Assembly (NCBI GenBank): GCA_021739645.1 | Contig: JAIPBL010000068.1 | Span: 1 to 35,074, forward strand | Length of the DNA: 35,074 nt | DNA from: Saprospiraceae bacterium | GTDB taxonomy: Bacteria; Bacteroidota; Bacteroidia; Chitinophagales; Saprospiraceae | Direction of reading: 5' to 3' | Shown here: positions 25,880-32,238 of the stretch, one piece after another | Layout of the letters: every line of letters starts with the position of its first letter | Numbering within the stretch: the stretch's first letter is position 1 | Position numbers and translations under genes: made by a program | Notes under the pieces: generated by a model | Told to the model about the DNA's origin: nothing | Databases searched by the model: none | The model's input: the letters and a program-made list of their open reading frames with translations, nothing else

Positions 25880-26851
25880 TCAAATCTTAGCCATCTTGAA
25901 TTTGTCCTTTTCGGGTTTGGCGGTATTGTCGGGAAGGAGTTCTCCATCTTCTGTTTGGCGAAGGAGCGTAAGGCGCTCTTCTTTTATCTTCCCACGGTCA
26001 TCGGTGAGGGTATAGTGCTGTACGACGTCGGTGCGGCCGTCCTTATCGGTATCCGTGAGCCAAGCGTCCTGCTGGTTGCACCAGCCCTCGTCGCACCAAG
26101 CCCACGCTACTGTTTCGACGTGTTGCATTTCGCTGTCTTTAATCCAGAAAATGGCTATGTCGCTGGAAACATATCGACCAGGCACTCGGCAGATGAAAAA
26201 GCCGCCGTATTGCCCAACAGCCATCACCTCACCGCCGCTCCCCATCCACACGTCCCGTACGTCAGTGCTGAAATATTTGTAAAAACTGGTATCAATCAAT
26301 GTGCCTTTGTAGGGGTAGTTGCCGGGGCTGTCCACCCGCAGGATGGGGTGTAGGTGCAGCACGTCACCAGCATCCAGCATCGGAAATTGGGTGGCCAACT
26401 TGCCCACACCCTGGGAGAAACGGGTGGCCTCCGCCTTGTCATTTTTCATGCGGACAAAGCTGAGTTGGCCATTGGGGGAAAAGACATCGAGCTTGTCGCC
26501 GTTCACGGAGTAGGCTTGGGCCTTGGAGAGCAGGGATAGATAGGTGTTTTCCTGTTCCATTTCATCGCAAAAGCGTTTGGTAGCGCCCAGTTCGCTCAAG
26601 TTGATGGTGCTGCCATTGGTGGCATATCCAGCAAAATAACTGTTGCAGGGCGCCGTGCCGTTGAGTTTTCCTTCGGAAAAAACGAGGGTGATTTCGCTGT
26701 CCTTGGCGAGATTTGCGGCCTCGCCTGAGAGTTTAGCCGCTGAGAGCGTCCAGTAGCTGCCTTCGAGTTTTCCGCCAATGGGTTCGGACTTGCAGGCAGC
26801 AAACAAGGTCAACATGGCCATTGCGAAGCAAAATGTGGGTAAGTTATTCAT
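25880..26851 (-). CDS. META/HslJ-domain lipoprotein with an added C-terminal domain
   Basis: 323 residues. The lipoprotein signal ends AMLTLFAACKS (acylated C20). Residues about 30-135 form a META (DUF306, HslJ-like) domain: LEGSYWTLSAAKLSG, ITLVFSEGKLNGTAPCNSYF, TKRFCDEMEQENTYLSLLS and DKLDVFSPNGQLSFVRM, with the conserved N-x-Y/F and C-x-x-M-x-x-E blocks. The rest (about 150-323) is unrecognised: it has AVGQYGGFFICRVPGRY, a tryptophan- and cysteine-rich bit (WAWCDEGWCNQQDAW) and an acidic turn TDTDKDGRTDVVQHY like a calcium-binding EF-type loop. HslJ-type proteins are linked to envelope stress and novobiocin tolerance in E. coli, with no proven activity. Confidence 0.8.
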   Translation of the reverse strand: MNNLPTFCFAMAMLTLFAACKSEPIGGKLEGSYWTLSAAKLSGEAANLAKDSEITLVFSEGKLNGTAPCNSYFAGYATNGSTINLSELGATKRFCDEMEQENTYLSLLSKAQAYSVNGDKLDVFSPNGQLSFVRMKNDKAEATRFSQGVGKLATQFPMLDAGDVLHLHPILRVDSPGNYPYKGTLIDTSFYKYFSTDVRDVWMGSGGEVMAVGQYGGFFICRVPGRYVSSDIAIFWIKDSEMQHVETVAWAWCDEGWCNQQDAWLTDTDKDGRTDVVQHYTLTDDRGKIKEERLTLLRQTEDGELLPDNTAKPEKDKFKMAKI

Positions 26852-26859
26852 GGCATTTT

Positions 26860-26946
26860 AGTTGGCAGTTCGACAGTTGGGAGTGGGGAGGCAGTGGAAA
26901 GGTAGAAGGCCCTGGCTGCCCACTGCCAACTGTCGAACTGCCAACT
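26860..26946. repeat. long inverted repeat of the AGTTGGCAGTTCGACAGTT family
   Basis: A perfect 21-bp inverted repeat (26860-26880 and 26926-26946) that continues inward as an imperfect stem (AGTGGG/CCCACT and further). It fills nearly the whole 98-base gap between rbfA and the META lipoprotein gene, both on the minus strand, and abuts the rbfA stop. Related units lie near 32209-32235 and inside priA (33553-33671). Confidence 0.9.
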
Positions 26947-26949
26947 GCA

Positions 26950-27336
26950 TCATTCTTCCTCCTCCCGTCCCCGTCCCATCTGGTTGTCGGCTTCGAGGCG
27001 TTGGAAGAGGGTGTCCACCCGGTACATTTCGTCGAGGGTGTCGTCAATATAGAATTGGAGTTCGGGCATCCGCCGCATCTGCTTCCCTATCCGGTGTACA
27101 AGCGCTTGCTTCAATCGGGTATATTGGTTCTCCATTTCCAGGATGACTTCCTGTTTGTTTTCGGTGTTGAAAATGCTGAGGTAAATCTTGGCAGTATTGA
27201 AGTCCGGCGTCATTTTTACATTGGTCACCGTCACGAACGCTTCCGTGCCGTAGATGTACGACCCCTCCTGTTGCAGCAGCACGCTGAAGTGCCGCTTTAT
27301 CATTTCCCCTACCTGTTTTTGGCGAATTTCGGCCAT
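26950..27336 (-). CDS. rbfA: ribosome-binding factor A
   Basis: 128 residues, standard RbfA length. The KH-like fold signatures are present: IRQKQVGEMIKRHFSVLLQQ, VTVTNVKMTPDFNTAKIYLS, and the C-terminal LVHRIGKQMRRMPELQFYI followed by DDTLDEMYRVDTLFQRLE. RbfA binds the 30S subunit near helix 1 of 16S rRNA during maturation and is important in the cold. The tail (ADNQMGRGREEEE) is acidic and probably disordered. Its 3' end abuts the long inverted repeat at 26860-26946, which may shield the mRNA end. Confidence 0.95.
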   Translation of the reverse strand: MAEIRQKQVGEMIKRHFSVLLQQEGSYIYGTEAFVTVTNVKMTPDFNTAKIYLSIFNTENKQEVILEMENQYTRLKQALVHRIGKQMRRMPELQFYIDDTLDEMYRVDTLFQRLEADNQMGRGREEEE

Positions 27337-27350
27337 TTTTTATTAAACTT

Positions 27351-27465
27351 TTAGATGATAGACTTTAGATGGGTTTGTGGGTACGAGCTAATGTCTGTTT
27401 CATCGGCATGGGCAGTACATCAAACTTTAGAAATTAGCAGAGGTTGTCTAAAGTCTATTGTCTAA
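27351..27465. repeat. inverted pair of TCTAAAGTCTAT repeats between rbfA and metK
   Basis: 27351-27370 and 27446-27465 are inverted copies with 17 of 20 matches, sharing the core TCTAAAGTCTAT. The 245-base gap between rbfA and metK holds these repeats and the metK terminator, and no gene. Related short units (TCCAAAGTCTAAG near 128-140, TCTAAAATCTAAAA near 15866-15880) occur elsewhere in the window. Confidence 0.7.
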
Positions 27466-27533
27466 CATCTCCCCCAAGCGGCAAGTTATAAATCTTTTGC
27501 TTCGCAAAACGTTCCCGAAGGGCAAAAAGAAAA

Positions 27534-27561
27534 GGCCGTGCGGGAGATTACCTGCACGGCC
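27534..27561 (-). terminator. rho-independent terminator of metK
   Basis: GGCCGTGC (27534-27541) pairs with GCACGGCC (27554-27561) around a 12-base loop that can extend the stem. On the minus strand it is followed by a T-rich run (TTTTCTTTTTG). It lies 20 bases beyond the metK stop. Confidence 0.88.
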
Positions 27562-27581
27562 CTTCATGTTTTCGGCAAGTT

Positions 27582-28838
27582 TTAAGCGATTCCGAAGGCT
27601 TTTTTCACCTTGTCCACGTAGTCCAGTTTCTCCCAAGTGAAGGTTTCAACTTCCTTCGTGATGGTTTCGCCGGAGCCATTGGTCAGTGTTACTTTTTTCA
27701 CCTCTGGAGTACGGCCCATGTGTCCATAAGCAGCCGTTTCGGAGTATATCGGGTTGCGCAGCTTGAACCGATTTTCGATGGCGTATGGGCGCATATCGAA
27801 CAAGCCGTCCACAATATTGGCAATTTCACTGTCCTTCATTTTCACTTTGCTGGAACCGTAAGTGTTCACGTAGATATTGGTTGGCTTCGCAACGCCGATG
27901 GCGTAGCTTACCTGGACCAGTATTTCGCTGCAAACACCAGCAGCTACAAGGTTCTTGGCAATGTGGCGAGTTGCGTAAGCAGCAGAACGGTCTACCTTCG
28001 AGGGGTCTTTGCCGCTGAAAGCACCGCCACCGTGCGCACCTTTGCCGCCGTAGGTGTCCACGATGATTTTGCGGCCAGTAAGTCCCGTGTCACCGTGCGG
28101 GCCACCGATGACGAACTTACCTGTCGGGTTCACGTGGAAGGTGATACCCTCCTTGAACAGCCGCTGCACTTTCTGTGAACATTTCTTTTTCACACGAGGA
28201 ATCACGTAGCTGATAACGTCCTGCTTGATACGCTCCAACATGACGGTCTCCTCGTCGAAGTCGTCGTGCTGCGTCGAAACCACGATGGTATCAATGCGCA
28301 TCGGCACGTTTTTGTCAGAATATTCGATGGTCACCTGCGACTTGGCATCGGGGCGGAGGTACTTCATCCGCTTGCCTTCCCGCCGGATGTCGGCCATTTC
28401 CATCAATATTTTGTGGGAAAGGTCGAGTGCCAATGGCATGTAGTTGTCCGTCTCGTCGGTAGCGTAACCGAACATCATGCCCTGGTCACCAGCGCCTTGG
28501 TCTTCGGGATTTGTGCGTTCCACGCCCCGGTTGATGTCGGGCGACTGTTCGTGGATGGCCGAAAGCACCCCACAGGAATGTGCCTCGAACATGTACTCGC
28601 TCTTCGTGTAGCCAATGCGCCCAATCACGTTACGGGCAATGGACTGCACGTCGAGGTAGGTGGACGTTTTTACCTCGCCAGCCAACACCACTTGGCCAGT
28701 GGTCACGAGGGTCTCGCAAGCTACTTTGGAGCTTGGGTCAAAGGCAAGAAAATGGTCAACGAGCGCGTCAGAAATCTGGTCGGCTACTTTGTCGGGATGT
28801 CCTTCTGATACACTTTCAGAAGTGAAAAGGTATGGCAT
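27582..28838 (-). CDS. metK: S-adenosylmethionine synthetase
   Basis: 418 residues, slightly longer than the E. coli enzyme (384), as usual in Bacteroidota. It makes SAM from methionine and ATP with release of PPi and Pi, as a tetramer. Signatures: [20 protein letters not shown] near the N-terminus, [15 protein letters not shown] (ATP/methionine loop) and [20 protein letters not shown] (P-loop-like phosphate site), plus [20 protein letters not shown]. The frame is intact. A TAnnTTTG element (28901-28908) lies upstream and a terminator downstream, so it is probably a single-gene unit. No SAM riboswitch is recognised in its leader. Confidence 0.98.
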   Translation of the reverse strand: MPYLFTSESVSEGHPDKVADQISDALVDHFLAFDPSSKVACETLVTTGQVVLAGEVKTSTYLDVQSIARNVIGRIGYTKSEYMFEAHSCGVLSAIHEQSPDINRGVERTNPEDQGAGDQGMMFGYATDETDNYMPLALDLSHKILMEMADIRREGKRMKYLRPDAKSQVTIEYSDKNVPMRIDTIVVSTQHDDFDEETVMLERIKQDVISYVIPRVKKKCSQKVQRLFKEGITFHVNPTGKFVIGGPHGDTGLTGRKIIVDTYGGKGAHGGGAFSGKDPSKVDRSAAYATRHIAKNLVAAGVCSEILVQVSYAIGVAKPTNIYVNTYGSSKVKMKDSEIANIVDGLFDMRPYAIENRFKLRNPIYSETAAYGHMGRTPEVKKVTLTNGSGETITKEVETFTWEKLDYVDKVKKAFGIA

Positions 28839-28900
28839 AGTTGCGATTTAAAAGATTAAATGATGTAGGTGAAATAGTTAGGGAATTTTAAAAAGCGGCG

Positions 28901-28908
28901 CAAAGATA
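28901..28908 (-). promoter_or_regulatory. candidate -7 element of metK
   Basis: CAAAGATA on the plus strand reads TATCTTTG on the minus strand, fitting TAnnTTTG exactly, 62 bases upstream of the metK start. A -33 match at the right spacing is weak. Confidence 0.5.
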
Positions 28909-28964
28909 GGAATTTGGACAAAATGGGTTCTTGTTGATACAAGGGCCTGCAAATTTTTGATTTG

Positions 28965-29072
28965 ACCTACCTAGCAAGCATTGGCAAACCTACCTAATCG
29001 CATTTCATGTACCTAGCTTTCGGTATGGGCTACCTAATATTTTGGGTTGGTCTGAAACTAACCTTTCGGTAT
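28965..29072 (+). promoter_or_regulatory. array of TACCTA and CTTTCGGTAT motifs upstream of the FecA-like gene (possible operator)
   Basis: TACCTA occurs four times, at 28968-28973, 28991-28996, 29010-29015 and 29031-29036, with start-to-start steps of 23, 19 and 21 bases, close to two helical turns. CTTTCGGTAT occurs twice, at 29017-29026 and 29063-29072. The array lies between metK and the FecA-like gene, just upstream of the candidate promoter at 29072-29102. Even same-face spacing suggests a DNA-binding protein, but no regulator is identified. Confidence 0.5.
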
Positions 29073-29102
29073 TGTCGGAGCCTTCGGGGAGGGCTACTTT
29101 TG
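29072..29102 (+). promoter_or_regulatory. candidate promoter of the FecA-like receptor gene
   Basis: TTG (29072-29074), a 20-base spacer and TACTTTTG (29095-29102) match the Bacteroidota -33/-7 arrangement. The start codon is 34 bases beyond the -7 box. Confidence 0.55.
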
Positions 29103-29136
29103 CGGTGCTATTTTTATTAAATCTAAATTAAAAAAG

Positions 29137-31599
29137 ATGCACAAGCACCTAATTTCCTGTACCATAGCGATGGTCGCTTTTTTGACTTTTAGCAACCTTT
29201 TTGCCCAAACCAGCATTATCTCTGGCCAAATATTGCTGAAAGGAGAACAACTGCCACAACCCGGAATTTCAGTTTTCATCAATGGCCTCGAAAAAGGTGA
29301 TGTCACCAATACCGATGGGAAATTCAAGTTTGAAAACCTAGCTCCCGGTGAATACGAACTTCAAACGTCCGGGGTAGGTTTTGCCAACACTTCGCAAATG
29401 GTATTGGTAAAGACAGGCGAGATTGCCCATGTGATCATAGAAATCGAAGAAGCAGTCATGGGGCTTCCAGCGGTAGTTGTACAAGGTGTTTCGCTCACTG
29501 GTGGCCTTCGGGGCTTGAAAAATACACCGGGTTCTGCCCACTATATTTCTCCACAGGAAATGGAGAAATTCAGCTACACCGACATCAATCGCACCTTGAG
29601 AGCCGTGCCCGGTGTCAATTTGCAGGAAGAGGACGGTTTTGGCCTCCGGCCAAACATTGGGTTGCGAGGTTCTGGCTCCGAGCGCAGCGCCAAAATTACG
29701 GTCATGGAAGATGGTGTACTGGCGGCCCCAGCGCCCTACGCAGCTCCGGCTGCGTATTATTTCCCTACAATAGGTAGGATGCAGGCGGTTGAAATCTTGA
29801 AAGGAAGCAGCCAGATACGCTTTGGACCTTACACGACAGGTGGGGCAATCAATCTTATTTCAACGCCTATTCCATTAAATTTTTCGGGCAGGCTCAATCT
29901 GCTCGGCGGCAGTTTTGGCAACCGCAACATTCATGCTTATGCAGGGGATTCGCATCGCAATTTTGGCTACCTCGTCGAGACTTTCCAATACAAATCCGAC
30001 GGGTTCAAAGACCTTGACGGAGGTGGGGAAACAGGTTTTGACAAAAAAGATTTCCTCGCAAAGTTTAACCTGAATACTGGGCCAAAGGCAACGATTTACC
30101 AATCACTCCAGTTCAAAGTGGCCCAAACTACGGAGCGTTCCGACGAGACCTACCTCGGTCTTACGCAGGAAGATTTTGAAAAAACGCCTTATCGCCGTTA
30201 CGCTGCTTCGCAAAAAGACAGGATGGTCACCCAACATGAGCAATATTCCGTCCGGCACTTGGTGCAGTTCTCGCCGTCCGTTGACCTTATCACCACTGCT
30301 TATTCCCAAAAATTTCACCGCAATTGGTACAAGCTCGACAAAGTGAGTCAAAGCAATGGCGCTGCGGCTGGCATTGCAGCATTGCTGGCTGACCCGTCTG
30401 CTTTCCCAGAAGCATTTGCCACGCTCACGGGTACAGCTAGTCCAATAGACCAGGCACTGGCCGTGAAGGCCAATAATCGGGATTACCGTTCGCTGGGGGT
30501 ACAGTCCGCATTGAGTTGGCGATATCAAACCGGGGCTATCCGGCATACACTTGACCTCGGCATCCGCTACCATTTTGATGAAGCAGACCGTTTCCAATGG
30601 ACAGATGACTACAAAATGCTGGATGGCGTTATGATGCTCACTCGCCACGGCGATCCCGGTACTGAAAGCAACCGGGTCGAAACTGGCAAAGCCATCGCCT
30701 CTTTTGCACAGCTTAAAATGCAGTGGGGCAAATTGACCTTCATTCCTGGCCTTCGACATGAAAACATCCGCATGGAACAAAAAGACTATGGAAAAGCTGA
30801 TACTGAGCGCCTTGGCACCGAAGTGAAAATTTCGGAAAACAAAGTGAATGTATTCATCCCCGGTGCTGGCCTGGATTTCAAAGTAAACTCGAACCTGAAT
30901 TTTTTTGCAGGGGTTCATAAGGGCTTTTCTCCGCCTGGAGTCAGGGAAGGCAGCAAGCCAGAGTCGAGCATCAACTACGAACTGGGCAGCCGCTACCAGA
31001 AGGGGGTGCTATCTGGTTCGGTCGTCCTGTTTTTCAATGATTACGAGAACCTGCTTGGCGCCGACCTTGCCGCAGCAGGAGGCACAGGTTCCGCAGACTT
31101 ATTCAATGGTGGGAAGGTGGAGACCAAAGGCGTCGAATTCCAATTGACCTGGGATTTTTTAGCGACTAAAAACCAAGACTGGAGTTTGCCTGTTTCGGTA
31201 GTTTACTCCTATACAGACGCAACCTTTCAAAGCAGCTTCAAAAGTGAATTTGAAGGATGGGGTGAGGTCGAAGCAGGCGATAAATTGGCCTATCTTGCTC
31301 CTAATCAATTGGCTTTGGTACTCGGCCTAAACTTTGACAAAATTGGCTTTAATCTCAGTGGGCGCTATCAAGACGCTATGCGGACAGTAGCAAGTCAAGG
31401 GGAGGTGCCAACCAGCGAAAGCACCGATGCCTATTTTATTTTGGATGCGAATATGAGCTACCGCCTTCACCCGAAGGTGACGCTGTTTGGCAGTGTGGCA
31501 AACCTTACCGATGAAGTGGCTGTCATCTCTCGTAGCCCTGCCGGCTTGCGACCAAATTTGCCACGGACATTTACAGCTGGCTTAAAGGTAAATTTCTAA
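29137..31599 (+). CDS. TonB-dependent receptor, FecA-like, with N-terminal carboxypeptidase-regulatory-like domain
   Basis: 820 residues. A signal peptide (about 1-24, ending FSNLFAQ) is followed by a CarboxypepD-reg-like beta-sandwich (about 27-108: GQILLKGEQLPQPGISVFI, GKFKFENLAPGEYEL). The plug (about 125-250) has FSYTDINRTLRAVPGVNL, GFGLRPNIGLRGSGSERSA, VMEDGVLAAPAPYAAPAAYY and VEILKGSSQIRFGPYTTGGA, which closely resembles FecA, the ferric citrate receptor. The 22-strand barrel ends in RTFTAGLKVNF with a terminal F for assembly. Ferric citrate or a related siderophore is the likely substrate; the FecA signalling domain and FecIR-type regulators are absent nearby. Regulation may involve the motif array at 28965-29072. 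Confidence 0.93.
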   Translation: MHKHLISCTIAMVAFLTFSNLFAQTSIISGQILLKGEQLPQPGISVFINGLEKGDVTNTDGKFKFENLAPGEYELQTSGVGFANTSQMVLVKTGEIAHVIIEIEEAVMGLPAVVVQGVSLTGGLRGLKNTPGSAHYISPQEMEKFSYTDINRTLRAVPGVNLQEEDGFGLRPNIGLRGSGSERSAKITVMEDGVLAAPAPYAAPAAYYFPTIGRMQAVEILKGSSQIRFGPYTTGGAINLISTPIPLNFSGRLNLLGGSFGNRNIHAYAGDSHRNFGYLVETFQYKSDGFKDLDGGGETGFDKKDFLAKFNLNTGPKATIYQSLQFKVAQTTERSDETYLGLTQEDFEKTPYRRYAASQKDRMVTQHEQYSVRHLVQFSPSVDLITTAYSQKFHRNWYKLDKVSQSNGAAAGIAALLADPSAFPEAFATLTGTASPIDQALAVKANNRDYRSLGVQSALSWRYQTGAIRHTLDLGIRYHFDEADRFQWTDDYKMLDGVMMLTRHGDPGTESNRVETGKAIASFAQLKMQWGKLTFIPGLRHENIRMEQKDYGKADTERLGTEVKISENKVNVFIPGAGLDFKVNSNLNFFAGVHKGFSPPGVREGSKPESSINYELGSRYQKGVLSGSVVLFFNDYENLLGADLAAAGGTGSADLFNGGKVETKGVEFQLTWDFLATKNQDWSLPVSVVYSYTDATFQSSFKSEFEGWGEVEAGDKLAYLAPNQLALVLGLNFDKIGFNLSGRYQDAMRTVASQGEVPTSESTDAYFILDANMSYRLHPKVTLFGSVANLTDEVAVISRSPAGLRPNLPRTFTAGLKVNF

Positions 31600-31681
31600 G
31601 GCAAACTGTTTTTTTGCAGGACAGGATGTTCAATTTATTGTGGCAGGTTGTTAATTTTTTGATAAACATCAGTTCCTCAAC

Positions 31682-31711
31682 TTGAATCTTAACTCTTTTG
31701 CACGTATTTTG
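31682..31711 (+). promoter_or_regulatory. candidate promoter of the small T9SS protein gene
   Basis: TTG (31682-31684), a 20-base spacer and TATTTTG (31705-31711), one base short of the TAnnTTTG form. The start codon lies 35 bases downstream. Confidence 0.35.
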
Positions 31712-31746
31712 CAGCCAAATCTAATTTTAGAAAACCTTTAACCTGC

Positions 31747-32070
31747 ATGAAGCAAACTTTACTCGTAGTTTTTCTCGCTTTTTCATCATTTGCCCTTTAT
31801 GGGCAGAGCAACAGTGAGCCAACAGGAACCCTACCTGTGAAAATTTCCATTTACCCGAACCCTGCCACCAATTATATTAGTGTAAACAAGGACGAGAACT
31901 TGAAGGAAATTTCCATTTACAACCTCGTCGGCAGGAAACTGAAGACTTTTGAGGAAATTGAAAAAGACGAGCATTACGATGTGAGTGACCTGCCCAACGG
32001 CATGTATCTTGTGCAAGTGATTGACAACAACAAGAAAATCGTCACTACGCAGCGCATCAGCAAAAGATAA
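31747..32070 (+). CDS. minimal secreted protein made almost only of a T9SS type A sorting domain
   Basis: 107 residues: a signal peptide (about 1-20, ending FALYGQ), about ten linker residues, then a full T9SS C-terminal domain. The usual blocks are all present: KISIYPNPATNYISV, LKEISIYNLVGRKLKTFEE, YDVSDLPNGMYLVQVIDN and the end KKIVTTQRISKR. In normal cargo this domain follows a large functional part and directs it through the outer membrane, where it is cut off and replaced by an anchor. Here no passenger exists. The reading frame is clean, with its own candidate promoter and terminator, so it is not an obvious gene fragment. Confidence 0.88.
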   Translation: MKQTLLVVFLAFSSFALYGQSNSEPTGTLPVKISIYPNPATNYISVNKDENLKEISIYNLVGRKLKTFEEIEKDEHYDVSDLPNGMYLVQVIDNNKKIVTTQRISKR

Positions 32071-32098
32071 TCTTTAATTTTTAGCGAGTTTTCTATAG

Positions 32099-32132
32099 AA
32101 AATCCTTTGTCAGTAATTCGGCAAAGGATTTT
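32099..32132. terminator. rho-independent terminator after the small T9SS protein gene
   Basis: An 11-bp stem (32099-32109 with 32122-32132) of the form AAAATCCTTTG...CAAAGGATTTT, 12-base loop, followed by more T. It also suits the convergent priA gene. A short unit of the GTTGGCAGTTTGACAGTG repeat family lies at 32216-32235, between it and the priA stop. Confidence 0.85.
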
Positions 32133-32238
32133 TTCATGCCCAAAATCGAACGCTTAGGATTTGCCCCACAGTCTTTTGATTTTGGAAAAAATGGCCAAAA
32201 GCAGATACCGACTGCACACTGTCAAACTGCCAACTATT

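Noticed and set aside
28839-28964. SAM riboswitch upstream of metK
   Set aside because: No SAM-I, SAM-II or SAM-III core could be recognised by eye in the roughly 60-base likely leader or the sequence beyond it. A covariance-model search would settle it.
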